NCBI GenBank assembly: GCA_035995205.1
Contig: DASYKS010000104.1
Location: 35,057-99,056 of the forward strand
Source of the DNA: DASYKS01 sp035995205
Lineage (GTDB): Bacteria; Acidobacteriota; Thermoanaerobaculia; Multivoradales; UBA5704
Length of the DNA: 64,000 nucleotides
Reading direction: 5' to 3'
The stretch's first letter is position 1. Each line of letters starts with the position of its first letter. This document shows positions 47,252 through 57,591 of this stretch, in pieces. The translations under genes and the position numbers were made by a program. The notes below the pieces were generated by a model. The model had not been told where the DNA came from. It was given only the letters and a program-made list of their open reading frames with translations, and did no database searches.

Positions 47252-47842
47252 CTATTCCTGAATCAGACCACTCCCCCGTGCCTGTCGGGTGGAGGCCGCA
47301 ACAAGGGCTCGAAACGCCGCGGGTCGAAACAGGGAGCCACCGTACTTCTTGACGATCTCTCGGGCAGACTTGCGAATAATCCGGGCCTCTTCCTTCAAAA
47401 CGTCAGGAGACGGTCCGGGGCTAGTCTGAAATACGTCTGCCAGGCAATCGACAAGCCCATCGACCCGACCGTGGTAGAGGAGTGGGTCTCGGCCCTTGTA
47501 GTCGCTCAGAGTCCGATCGAGCCGGTAGGGAATCGTGTCGAACACCAAGACCTCATGCGGCTTGCCTGCGAGAGCGAAACTGCAAGCCAGCCCAAGCTCA
47601 AAAGGCATATTGAACCGTGCGGTCCGACCCGCGCGACTCAGGTCGTGGATCGAAACACCGCAAGACTTGAGCAACTCGTAGATCCGCTCCAAGCGACCTT
47701 GCCCGGTTTCGCGAACCTCCAGGACGCAACGGGGCGTCTGGCCAAGCGAGACAAGAGTGCCTACGAGCGTGGCAAAGAGCGCTTCGTACGCCGAGTCGTA
47801 GGGAACGTTCAGGAAGACCGACTTCGAGCCTGTCTCGGACAT
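47252..47842 (-). CDS. TIR / nucleoside deoxyribosyltransferase-like protein
   Basis: This 196-residue soluble protein opens with SVFLNVPYDSAYEALFATLV, then RLERIYELLKSCGVSIHDLSR, then FNMPFELGLACSFALAG, and later YRLDRTLSDYKGRDP. The order beta strand, helix, IHDLS strand, and PFELGLA with a likely catalytic Glu fits the TIR/N-deoxyribosyltransferase superfamily, where members cleave N-glycosidic bonds (NAD+ or nucleosides). Many stand-alone proteins of this type are uncharacterised and some sit in phage-defence loci. It starts 6 bases after the 87-residue gene. G+C seems lower than the flanks, suggesting transfer. Confidence 0.65.
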   Translation of the reverse strand: MSETGSKSVFLNVPYDSAYEALFATLVGTLVSLGQTPRCVLEVRETGQGRLERIYELLKSCGVSIHDLSRAGRTARFNMPFELGLACSFALAGKPHEVLVFDTIPYRLDRTLSDYKGRDPLLYHGRVDGLVDCLADVFQTSPGPSPDVLKEEARIIRKSAREIVKKYGGSLFRPAAFRALVAASTRQARGSGLIQE

Positions 47843-47848
47843 TCGGTG

Positions 47849-48112
47849 CTACTTGCTAGAAGGGCTGGGCTTTTTCTTGACGGCAGACTTGTCGGTTGCC
47901 GTTTTCGGAGACGCCGAGACCTGTGATTTGTCGGCGTCCGGGTTGATCACAAAGCGAATCAGTCTCTCGGCGAACCTCGCCTCGGAGGGCCTCACTCCAA
48001 CCGCACGGTTGATTTCGCTGGCCGTGGCTTTCGTCAAACGGATCTTGCCGGTCCGTAGGGGGTACACACGATCTTCGCCTACCGTTGCCGAGGGGGAGAT
48101 TGACTTAGACAT
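47849..48112 (-). CDS. Small partner protein of the TIR-like gene, unknown
   Basis: The 87 residues include a basic N-terminal core (YPLRTGKIRLTKATASEINRAVGVRPSEARFAERLIRFV) and a Ser/Lys/Ala-rich tail (SAVKKKPSPSSK). No named domain is recognised. It is co-transcribed with, and precedes, the TIR-like gene, like an antitoxin or sensor before an effector. A -10-like TAAAAT lies 6 bases before its ATG, so the transcript may be leaderless. Confidence 0.55.
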   Translation of the reverse strand: MSKSISPSATVGEDRVYPLRTGKIRLTKATASEINRAVGVRPSEARFAERLIRFVINPDADKSQVSASPKTATDKSAVKKKPSPSSK

Positions 48113-48118
48113 GGCCCT

Positions 48119-48124
48119 ATTTTA
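48119..48124 (-). promoter_or_regulatory. -10 box of the TIR-like module
   Basis: The minus strand reads TAAAAT ending 6 bases before the ATG at 48112, placing the expected transcription start at or near the start codon. The surrounding ~30 bases (GAGAATAATTGGAG) are the most AT-rich in the area. No clear -35 was found. Confidence 0.5.
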
Positions 48125-48164
48125 CTCCAATTATTCTCAGGCCGGCGACATCATGACCCCGTTC

Positions 48165-48300
48165 CGCCCAAAGCGACCTGCTCAACCTCGCCGCCCGCCG
48201 GACCTCCCGCAATCGCAACCAGCACCCCCGGATCGAAGGGCGCGGCACCCGCCAAGCCAACGGCTCGATCCTCGCCAAGACCCTCAAGGCCGAGTTCTAG
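48165..48300 (+). pseudogene. 3' fragment of a second DUF5666-like lipoprotein gene
   Basis: In frame this encodes RNRNQHPRIEGRGTRQANGS and ends ILAKTLKAEF-stop, nearly identical to the end of the lipoprotein at 46555-47103. There is no signal peptide, start codon or N-terminal half. It is the truncated right copy of the direct repeat. Confidence 0.8.
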
Positions 48301-48349
48301 AACCCGCCTAAAATCCGCAACCCACGGCCCACTCCCCATCCTTCGAAGA

Positions 48350-48379
48350 GGCTCGCCGAACGGCCCGGCGAGTCTTTTT
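48350..48379 (+). terminator. Rho-independent terminator in the duplicated segment
   Basis: The stem GGCTCGCCG / CGGCGAGTC is followed by TTTTT. It is a better terminator than its left-hand copy. Confidence 0.7.
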
Positions 48380-48516
48380 GGCGTTTGGGGGAGGAATCGA
48401 TCCGGGATTCGAGAGGCGCGTTCCGACCCGACGCACACCAAACTCCCGGCGGCACAGGATTTAGGCCGGTGGAGACGGCGAACCATCTGCGCCGATCGGA
48501 CCGGGCCACAGGCTCC

Positions 48517-48715
48517 GTATAGCGGCTATCGCCCGTGGATAGCGGCTATCGCTCGCGGATAGAGGTTATGTTGCCGCGGATAGCGGCTATCGGCGGCGGA
48601 TAGCGGCTATACGCGGCCGATAGCCGCTATACGGAGACGATACCGCCGGTCGGCGGCGGATGGCGCAATCCCGCGGGTGAATTCGGATCCACTCCGCCGA
48701 TGGCCGCTATCGGCT
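48517..48715. repeat. 20-bp-period array of GATAGCGGCTATC palindromes
   Basis: Near-palindromic units (GGATAGCGGCTATCGC) begin at 48517, 48537, 48557 (degenerate), 48578, 48598 and 48618 (inverted form TAGCCGCTAT). Spacing is 20 or 21 bases. Decayed copies follow to about 48715. The array stops at the TAG of the converging prolyl oligopeptidase gene. Spacing of two helical turns would place all sites on one DNA face. Confidence 0.75.
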
Positions 48716-48717
48716 CC

Positions 48718-50925
<2,208 letters not shown>

Positions 50926-50976
50926 CTCTGCATCTCCTGGAAGGAAGGGGACAGTTACATCCGATGAGATAGGACG

Positions 50977-51048
50977 TAGGGGCGCAGCATGCTGCGCCCT
51001 GCTCGGTAGACGATCGCGGCCTAGGGCGCAGCATGCTGCGCCCCTACG
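50977..51048. repeat. Perfect 25-bp inverted repeat of internally palindromic arms
   Basis: Arms 50977-51001 and 51024-51048 are exact reverse complements around 22 bases. Each arm also contains the perfect palindrome GGGCGCAGCATGCTGCGCCC. Outer ends GTAGGGGCG / CGCCCCTAC match those of the repeat at 40784-40862. Confidence 0.8.
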
Positions 51049-51086
51049 CCGGCCAGGCTCATTCGCATCTTTCTCGGCGCGTAGAC

Positions 51087-52913
51087 TCATAGATAACCCA
51101 ACGAGCGGAGGTTTTCGAGGTACTCGCCGCTCTCGCGCGCCGCCGCGACGGACGAGGAGGGAACGCCATAGGTGGCGACCCGCCCCGGCGGCGCGGGCCA
51201 GGCGCAGACGGCGGGCGGCGCGGGCAGCTCTTCGCTCTGTGGCAGACCGAGCGCGCGCATCAGGCCGGAGGCGAGCGCTTCGGGCGCGAGAGATTCGAGC
51301 GTGCGCGTCGCGCCGTTGCCTCGGCAGCCGGCCGCGCGCCAGAGCACGATGCGCCCTTCGGCTCCACCTCGTCGTCCGGGATCGACGACGATCGCGACAG
51401 TATCGAAGCCAGGGCGAGCGCTCTCGATCAGGCGGTCCGCCGCGAGCAGCTCGGCGCGCACCCGATCGCCGAAGGCGAGCGATCCGGCCGGCCAGCGGTC
51501 GGCCGCGATGTCGAGCGCGGCGAGATAGAGCGCCGCGGCCTTCGGGTGGAGCGAAAGCCCGGCGGAGAAGGCCGCGCGGTAGAACCGGTCGGGCGCGAGC
51601 GCGCGGGAATCCAGCCGGGCGAGAGCCGGGCGCGACAGGATCCTCGCCAGCTCGAGAGGTGGCCCCTCCAGCGCCGCGGCGCGGGCGAGCGCGGCGAGCG
51701 CCGGAGCGTCCGTGGCGGGAGCGACCGCCCCCTCCGCCCGCTCGGCGAGCAGCTGGTAGCCGCCGTGGGCGAGGATGCGGCCGGGGACCGGCGCCGCCGG
51801 AAACGTCGCCCACCAATCGACCGCCAAGGCCGGCTCTCCGCCGCGCGCCGCCAGCTCCCAGAACGCGAACGCCGAGCGGCGGCCGGCGAGCAGCGGACGA
51901 TGCTCGGACAGGCCGAGCGGCACCTCGATCAGGCGCCAGTACGGCCGCAGCGGCCCGCTGCGCATGAGCGTGGTTTTCGCCCCCAGCGGGCGGAACCCGT
52001 CGAGGGCGGCGACGCCGTGCTCCGGAGTCGGACGGCCGGTCGCGATCCGGGTCCAGAACGAAGCGGGCGGCTCGTCGCCGCGAGGATAGGAAAACACCGC
52101 GCCGGACTGCGCGAGCGCGCCGAGCGCGGGCAGCTCGCCGCGAGCGAGCAGATAGTCGAGCTCGGGGCCCAGCACGCCGTCGATTCCGATCGCGAGCACC
52201 CGACCGCCCGGCGCCATCGGGAGAGATCCGGGAGCATCCGCCGCCGGCCGGCGCGCGGCGAGCAGGGCAGGCAGGAGGACTACGAGAACCGCCGCCGCGA
52301 GGAGAAACGCGAGCCAGCCGCGCGAAAGCGACCCGGCCTCCGACGGCTCGTCGGCCAGCCGGATCGCGAGCGTGAGCAGGCCGTGATGGACAGTTTTGAC
52401 CAAGGCAAAGAGGACGAACGGCGCCGCGACCGCCAGCACCGCGATCTGCCAGGCGCCGCTCGCGGCGACCAATTCTTCCGCGCGCCAAAGCGCGAGCGCG
52501 AGGGTCGCCACCCCCACCGCCGCCGCGGCGCCGAAGGTGAACGCCTCGATCCGCCGCACGTGGGAAAACCGGACCACCCAGGCGGTCGCGGCTCCGACGA
52601 GCAGAAACGCGAGCGCCGCGGCGAGCGCGATCGGCGCGAACAGATGAAGGAAGAGGACCGCCGCGTCGAACGGATGGGCGACCAGCGCGCCGTTCGCCGC
52701 GGCGAGCCAGAACGCCAGAGGGGGCGAGAGCACCAGCCCGGCGCGCAGCCCGACCTTTCCGGCCAGAATCGCCAACGCCCGCACCGGCCGCCGGGGGCGC
52801 AAGGCGTCCTGGAGCAGGAACCGCTCGAAGCCATGCGAGAGATAGCCGCGCTGGCGCAGCTCTTCGCGGACCCGCTCCAGATCGTCCGTCTCGCCCGAGG
52901 GGTTCTCCTGCAT
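51087..52913 (-). CDS. Multi-TM protein with degenerate alkaline-phosphatase-like domain
   Basis: This 608-residue protein has a cytoplasmic N-terminus (LRQRGYLSHGFERFLLQDAL), five or so TM helices (~50-230), and a phosphodiesterase-like domain (~245-560). The first Asp is in LAIGIDGVLG, and FWTRIATGRPTPEHG matches the nucleophile block. The position of the usual SDHGF block reads VVDPGRRGGAEG, losing the metal-binding His. Catalysis is therefore doubtful. The C-terminus EYLENLRSLGYL is a motif I associate with Acidobacterial sulfatase-like proteins. Confidence 0.72.
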   Translation of the reverse strand: MQENPSGETDDLERVREELRQRGYLSHGFERFLLQDALRPRRPVRALAILAGKVGLRAGLVLSPPLAFWLAAANGALVAHPFDAAVLFLHLFAPIALAAALAFLLVGAATAWVVRFSHVRRIEAFTFGAAAAVGVATLALALWRAEELVAASGAWQIAVLAVAAPFVLFALVKTVHHGLLTLAIRLADEPSEAGSLSRGWLAFLLAAAVLVVLLPALLAARRPAADAPGSLPMAPGGRVLAIGIDGVLGPELDYLLARGELPALGALAQSGAVFSYPRGDEPPASFWTRIATGRPTPEHGVAALDGFRPLGAKTTLMRSGPLRPYWRLIEVPLGLSEHRPLLAGRRSAFAFWELAARGGEPALAVDWWATFPAAPVPGRILAHGGYQLLAERAEGAVAPATDAPALAALARAAALEGPPLELARILSRPALARLDSRALAPDRFYRAAFSAGLSLHPKAAALYLAALDIAADRWPAGSLAFGDRVRAELLAADRLIESARPGFDTVAIVVDPGRRGGAEGRIVLWRAAGCRGNGATRTLESLAPEALASGLMRALGLPQSEELPAPPAVCAWPAPPGRVATYGVPSSSVAAARESGEYLENLRSLGYL

Positions 52914-52950
52914 CCGGCGGAGTCTAACCGCTGGGGAGGGATCGGTGCCG

Positions 52951-52984
52951 CGAGGGCGGACACGCAACGAGGGCGGACACGCAA
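52951..52984. repeat. Tandem 17-bp direct repeat
   Basis: CGAGGGCGGACACGCAA occurs twice in direct succession, followed by TCCGCCCCTTGTACG. It shares GGGCGGACACGCA and CCGCCCCT with the repeat at 40784-40862 and looks like a rearranged copy. Confidence 0.7.
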
Positions 52985-53039
52985 GCAAGCTCCGCCCCTT
53001 GTACGCCAGCTGGCCACGCCTTGGCGACCCTCAAGGTGG

Positions 53040-53264
53040 TCAGCCGCGATTCAGCTCAGCAAGAAACTCTTCGACCGAAACGCCGGCCTGTCGAAGCAAA
53101 CCCGCGAGGGTGCCCATCTTCACCTCTTTGTGATCCGGAACGACACACCCCGAGTGCCCTCGGCGAAGCACGATGTGGCTGCCGCTCTGGCGGGCCCGTA
53201 CAAATCCTAAACCTTCAAGGACGCTCACAATGCGCGCCCCGGAGAGATGCGGCAGCTTAGGCAT
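53040..53264 (-). CDS. hicA: HicA family mRNA interferase toxin
   Basis: This 74-residue protein has a dsRBD-like fold: LSGARIVSVLEGLGFV, then the active-site His in RQSGSHIVLRR, then HKEVKMGTLAGLLRQAGVSVEEF. HicA cleaves mRNA and tmRNA to arrest translation. It overlaps the end of hicB by 8 bases. Confidence 0.92.
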   Translation of the reverse strand: MPKLPHLSGARIVSVLEGLGFVRARQSGSHIVLRRGHSGCVVPDHKEVKMGTLAGLLRQAGVSVEEFLAELNRG

Positions 53265-53463
53265 GGGCGGGGACGAAGAAGGATGTGACCAGCGGCGGCA
53301 GAGAGCTGGCTAGGGGAAATTCCAGCAAGTAAAGTGTGGTGGCCTCCTTCAGATTCTCCAGCGCCTCTTCGATCGACTCCCCTTGGGTCGTGGTGCCCGT
53401 TTCAGGGTTGAGAGCGATAAAACCGCCTTCTTCGGCATGGGTCAGAACCGCAGTGAGCTGCAT
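53257..53463 (-). CDS. hicB: HicB family antitoxin
   Basis: This 68-residue antitoxin has the degenerate RNase H-like fold HAEEGGFIALNPETGTTTQG and IEEALENLKEATTLYLLE. There is no C-terminal DNA-binding domain, so autorepression would need another factor. Order is antitoxin first. ATG 53463 precedes MQLTAVLTHAEEGG, the usual family start. Confidence 0.9.
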   Translation of the reverse strand: MQLTAVLTHAEEGGFIALNPETGTTTQGESIEEALENLKEATTLYLLEFPLASSLPPLVTSFFVPAHA

Positions 53464-53602
53464 GGCGAAACCTCCGACCAAGGGATTGGGAGTAACAGCT
53501 GTTGAGCTTGCGGCGACCGGTGGGCCGCGGAGCCTGGAAGAAGGCTAGCCGGAAGCCGGCAATCCCGCAACCACAGGTCGCCACCTCCCCCGCCTTTGGC
53601 CT

Positions 53603-54415
53603 TTACGTCGGCGGGAGGATCCCCAGCTCGTCCCAGAGGAAGCGAAAGCTGGCCGGTTCGTGGCCGCGCTGCCGGGCGCTCCTGTCTTCGAGCTGCTCAT
53701 ACTCCTTGAGCAGCTCCACCACCTGCTGGCGGCCGGCGCGGGTGCGGATGGCCTGGCGCGGCGTGAGGCCGTCCAGAGCGGGGATTGGCTGGTCCGACCA
53801 GTGCCGATAGAGCGTCTGGTGGATCTCCGGCGGAACCCGCCTCTCGAACGGCGCGGGCTTCGCCTCGGTGGGGAGTCGCTGCCCAAAAACGGCTGCGGGG
53901 TCGGAGATCTCGCGGGTTCGATAGGTGACCGCCCGGCCGGCGATCTGCCGAAGCCAGACCGAGCCCTCGTCGGCCCTGCGCAAGGTGCGGGCGAAAACCT
54001 CTAGGCGGTTCGCCGGGCCGGGGTTAAGGGCGAGCTTCGAGCGCTGAAACTCCTGGCCTTCCACCTCTTCGAGCCAGCCCCAACCGTTTTCTCGGTTGCC
54101 CGGGACGTCGGGTTGCCGGGCGAGCGTGGCGGCCAGTTCCTCCCATTCAGTGACGTCGTAATGATCGGTGACCAAAAGGAGCGGCTCGCCGGAGCCGGCG
54201 TCGACCCGCTGAGGCTGCGGGCGTGGTGGCGCGGTGAGCAGATGGAGCCAGCAAGCGATGATCGGCGCGCTCGGGCGGCCTCCGCACGCTTCGTCGCGCG
54301 CAGGCGTCCTTGAGCTGCGGCAACACGTCGTGGGGGACGATGTAGATGGCCCCACTGAACTGCCAGTCCTCCCCACGGGGATGCCGCAGGCACCGATCTT
54401 GAGCGCTTCGCGGTT
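53603..54415 (-). pseudogene. Frameshifted remnant with MbcA/ParS-like C-terminal domain
   Basis: One frame (about 54415-54310) reads CLRHPRGEDWQFSGAIYIVP. The protein continues in another frame from about 54290 (IIACWLHLLTAPPRPQPQRV, then VTDHYDVTEWEELAATLA) to the stop at 53603. The C-terminus (HWSDQPIPALDGLTPRQAI, FRFLWDELGI) resembles the antitoxin-like domain found at the end of SEC-C-type proteins. At least one frameshift and loss of the N-terminus indicate a broken gene. Confidence 0.6.
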
Positions 54416-54790
54416 AGCCGCGATGGCTCGCGGCCCTACGCATCCAACGAAGATGCGGGCACGGCAACGGCGATCGATCTTAAACGGCGGAAGGTGCTGG
54501 CGACACTGATCGTGGGAATCGAGCCCGAGGGTGTGACCTTGAGCCCGAACGGCCGCTAGGTCTATGTCACGGCGGAGACTAGCAACACTGTTTCCGTAAT
54601 CGACACCCGGCTCAATCGTGTGGTCTCAAGCTTCCTCGTCGACCCCCGTCCCCGCGCCGCAGCTGTTTCGCCCGATGGCCGACGCGCTTATGTCACGGCG
54701 GAGATCGGCGGCACGATCACGGCGATCGACGTCAGCCGCCACCGATCGAAGCGAATCCGGCACGGGCTCGCTGTGAACCAAATCCCAAGC
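54398..54790 (+). pseudogene. Remnant of a YVTN beta-propeller protein
   Basis: In frame the stretch reads VSRDGSRPYASNEDAGTATA, LSPNGR-stop-VYVTAETSNTVSVID, then VSPDGRRAYVTAEIGGTITA, the repeat pattern of YVTN/NHL beta-propellers. An in-frame TAG near 54557 and missing ends show decay. Confidence 0.7.
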
Positions 54791-54860
54791 GCACAACTTG
54801 CCAGTCTCTGGGAAGGCTTTTCCGGCTTCACAAGCCTTTTCTCCCCCGAGGAGCGGCATC

Positions 54861-54874
54861 CCGATTGCAATCGG
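54861..54874. promoter_or_regulatory. Perfect 14-bp palindrome upstream of small hydrophilic gene
   Basis: CCGATTGCAATCGG is a perfect dyad located 54 bases before the ATG at 54928, a position suitable for a regulator site. I know no named operator with this sequence. Confidence 0.4.
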
Positions 54875-54927
54875 TCGATTCCGTTTTCAGCACCTACCGC
54901 TGATCACCGATCCCAAGGAGATACGCC

Positions 54928-55116
54928 ATGCCAGATAACGATCCCAATCGATCCAACGAGAACGAGATGGACGTCGACGACGACACGCAGCGCGACGGCC
55001 TCCGGCGGACCGACCAGGGCGACGACGACAGCGAGCGCCGGAACACCGGCTCGGGCGACCAGGGCGGCCAGCAGACCGGCGATCGGGTCGGCCAGCCCGG
55101 CCAGGACAATTATTAA
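54928..55116 (+). CDS. Small hydrophilic acidic protein, unknown
   Basis: These 62 residues are rich in Asp, Asn, Gln, Gly and Arg, with no hydrophobic core (MPDNDPNRSNENEMDVDDDT; later GSGDQGGQQTGDRVGQPGQ). It is probably disordered, in the manner of hydrophilin or stress proteins. AAGGAG at correct spacing supports translation. The gene cut by the right edge (63940) has a similar start, MPDKPKSSDRSDSSSK, and the same kind of ribosome site. Confidence 0.6.
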   Translation: MPDNDPNRSNENEMDVDDDTQRDGLRRTDQGDDDSERRNTGSGDQGGQQTGDRVGQPGQDNY

Positions 55117-55368
55117 CGGCGACAATCCCGGATCCCGCGACGCCGAACCTTGACGCCGCGGGGTCTCCGCAACCGATTCGGATCGAGAGCCCGGGAACGC
55201 GACCTACCCGCCTTTATCGTCTCTACTTTGCCCCATCAGATGGGAGGCGCTGGGCACGACGACCAGCTCGCCTCCCAACCAGCCGCCGACCAGCGCCGGC
55301 AGGACAGCAACCACCGACCTCAAGCCCGAAGTCTAGTAGAATCTCGAAGCAGAGGGGAGGGTGGGAGG
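55117..55368. other. Leader region of the hybrid kinase gene
   Basis: This 252-base stretch has no convincing gene. A TAGAAT -10-like box lies near 55337. The open frame that continues upstream from the kinase start is not supported by composition. Confidence 0.4.
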
Positions 55369-56994
55369 ATGAGCGACTCGGGCAAGGATGCTGAATCGTT
55401 GCACTTAGACCGCGATTGGCTGCGCGTCACGCTGGCGAGCATTGGCGATCCTGACGCGGAAACTTTGATCAAAAGATTGATCGATTCGGAGGTTCGTTAT
55501 CGCCGCCTGTTCGAGACGGCCAAAGACGGCATTTTGATTCTCGACGCGCGGACCGGGAGGATCACCGACGCGAATCCGTTCATGAGCGAGTTACTGGGTT
55601 ACCCGCACGGCGATTTCTTGGGCCGGGAGCTCTGGGAGATCGGATTGTTTGGCGATCGTTCCGAAAACGAAGCCGCGGTTCGAAAGCTGCAGGAAAGCGG
55701 CTACATTCGCTACGATCGACTGCCGCTCGAATCGAGGACCAAGCGGCGGGTAGAGGTCGAGATGATCGCCAACCGCTATCAAGAGAATCATGACCAAGTC
55801 ATTCAGTGCAACATCCGGGACATCACCGAGCGTGGTCAGATGGAAAGGAAACTGCAGGAGCAGACGGTGGCGCTGGCGGAACTACACCGCCGCAAAGACG
55901 AGTTCTTGGCGATGCTCAGTCATGAGCTTCGCAGTCCCCTCGCCCCCATCTACAACGCCGTACAGCTTCTTCGCCTCCAGGGGACAGAAGACCCTCTTCA
56001 GCACCAAGCCCGAGCCATCATCGAGCGTCAAGTGGGGCAGTTGACTCACCTGGTCGACGATTTGTTGGAAGTCTCCCGCATCACCACCGGAAGAATCCAC
56101 CTTAACCGAGAACGGCTCGTGCTCAACGGGATTGTCGAGAATGCAGTCGAGACCGTACGTGCCCTGATCGAGCAACGGCGCCATAGGCTGGAGGTCTCCC
56201 TGTCGCCGAATCCGATCTGGCTGGATGCCGACGCCGCCCGGCTGGAACAGGTGGTGGTCAATCTACTGACCAATGCAGTCAAATACACGGAGGACGGCGG
56301 CCGCATCTCGATCTCCGTTCGGCAGGAAGGACAGGAAGCCATCCTGCGCGTGCGGGATTCGGGCGTTGGCATCTCTCCTTCGCTGCTCCCGCGGATCTTC
56401 GATCTCTTCACGCAAGCGGAACGTTCGCTCGACCGCGCGCAAGGCGGGTTGGGCATCGGCCTCAGCCTGGTGAAACAGTTGGTCGTGGACCTGCACGGAG
56501 GCCAAGTGGAGGTCTACAGCGTGTTGGGCCGAGGCAGCGAATTCGTCGTCAAGCTGCCGATCGTGTCGACGTCCCTGCCTCCGGCGCCCCCTGGCGCGAA
56601 AGAAGCGAAATCGCCGAGCGATTCTTCGCGGCGTATCCTGGTCGTCGATGACAATGCGGATACGGCGCAAACCCTTGGGATGTTGATGAAGGCCTCGGGG
56701 CATGACGTCCGGATCGCCCACGACGGGCCATTCGCGCTAGAAGAGGCTCTCCGTTTCCAACCCGATGTCGTTCTGCTGGACCTCGGATTGCCGGGTATGA
56801 ACGGGCATGAGGTCGCCCGACGAGTCCGTCGGCAGGCCACCCTTCGGGGCGTCGTTTTGATCGCCCTGACCGGATATGGCGACGAAACGAATCGCCGCCT
56901 TTCCGCGGAATCCGGGTTCGATCACCACTTGGTCAAGCCTGCCGACTTTGCCAAAGTTCAAGAAATTATCGCGAACGTCAAGGCGAGTCTTTAG
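55369..56994 (+). CDS. Hybrid sensor histidine kinase with C-terminal receiver
   Basis: This 541-residue soluble kinase has a PAS domain (~45-165, FETAKDGILILDARTGRITD) and HisKA with the phospho-His box FLAMLSHELRSPLAPI. HATPase_c has N box VNLLTNAVKYT and G box RVRDSGVGI. A receiver domain (~420-540) has phospho-Asp in VVLLDLGLPGMNG and Lys in LVKPADF. No TM is seen, so it senses cytoplasmic cues. No separate response regulator is adjacent. GGGAGG precedes the ATG at 55369. Confidence 0.92.
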   Translation: MSDSGKDAESLHLDRDWLRVTLASIGDPDAETLIKRLIDSEVRYRRLFETAKDGILILDARTGRITDANPFMSELLGYPHGDFLGRELWEIGLFGDRSENEAAVRKLQESGYIRYDRLPLESRTKRRVEVEMIANRYQENHDQVIQCNIRDITERGQMERKLQEQTVALAELHRRKDEFLAMLSHELRSPLAPIYNAVQLLRLQGTEDPLQHQARAIIERQVGQLTHLVDDLLEVSRITTGRIHLNRERLVLNGIVENAVETVRALIEQRRHRLEVSLSPNPIWLDADAARLEQVVVNLLTNAVKYTEDGGRISISVRQEGQEAILRVRDSGVGISPSLLPRIFDLFTQAERSLDRAQGGLGIGLSLVKQLVVDLHGGQVEVYSVLGRGSEFVVKLPIVSTSLPPAPPGAKEAKSPSDSSRRILVVDDNADTAQTLGMLMKASGHDVRIAHDGPFALEEALRFQPDVVLLDLGLPGMNGHEVARRVRRQATLRGVVLIALTGYGDETNRRLSAESGFDHHLVKPADFAKVQEIIANVKASL

Positions 56995-57059
56995 CTGATT
57001 CGGCTTCCTTGAGCCTTCGCCCCGGCCATTTCCTTGACGACAGTCTGCGACCTGCCGTT

Positions 57060-57539
57060 CTATCTGGCAGAACCTCGTCGAACGTGGGCCCAGGGAAACA
57101 CGATCCAGAGAATGACGAAGAGCATCAGCAAAGCGATCGAAAGGATCGCCGCCGGGAAAGCGCCGCCCAAAATCAATCGAGCGATCAGGTAGAACTCGAT
57201 ACATAAGCCGAACGCAAGCGGGGCCATGCTCGCGAGCAGCAGCCGTGTCGAGATACGGATAAATGTCTCGGTGACCTCGCGCGCCCCGGACAGGCGATGA
57301 TAGGACGCGGGGGTCATGATCAGCACCACCGCGGTCGCAACCAGGACGATGGAGAGTAGATGGAGCCGCTGCTCGCTCGGGCTCAGCTTTCGGGCGAACG
57401 TTTCGTTGAACGTCGCGATCAGCTGGAAACCAAATAGCGCCTGGATGCCCGGCAAGACCATCCGGCATTCCTCGAGCAATAGCTCGGCGGCTTTGGAAAG
57501 CGGCAACCGTTCGCGTCCTTCCGTAGTCGGCTTAGCCAT
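57060..57539 (-). CDS. DUF6328 family membrane protein
   Basis: This 159-residue protein has the family pattern EECRMVLPGIQALFGFQLIATF, QRLHLLSIVLVATAVVLIMTPASYHR, and then two further TM helices (LLLASMAPLAFGLCIEFYLIA and AAILSIALLMLFVILWIVFPW). There are four membrane segments in all. The function is unknown; members are often found near stress genes. Confidence 0.85.
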   Translation of the reverse strand: MAKPTTEGRERLPLSKAAELLLEECRMVLPGIQALFGFQLIATFNETFARKLSPSEQRLHLLSIVLVATAVVLIMTPASYHRLSGAREVTETFIRISTRLLLASMAPLAFGLCIEFYLIARLILGGAFPAAILSIALLMLFVILWIVFPWAHVRRGSAR

Positions 57540-57591
57540 CGCGAGATCAATTTCTATTCGACTCTCGGGTTCCCAGGTTCCAGCGAGCCTT

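Larger units (their letters stand above)
48165..48400. repeat. Direct repeat, right copy
   Basis: Counterpart of 46968-47205. Similarity starts abruptly after the AT-rich promoter of the TIR-like module and continues through the terminator hairpin. Confidence 0.8.

Noticed and set aside
48517..48640. Possible CRISPR array
   Set aside because: The repeat unit is a 13-14 base palindrome with about 7-base spacers, some units inverted, and no cas genes are near.
54620..55153. 177-codon plus-strand frame
   Set aside because: It starts inside the broken YVTN propeller and then overlaps the small hydrophilic gene in another frame.
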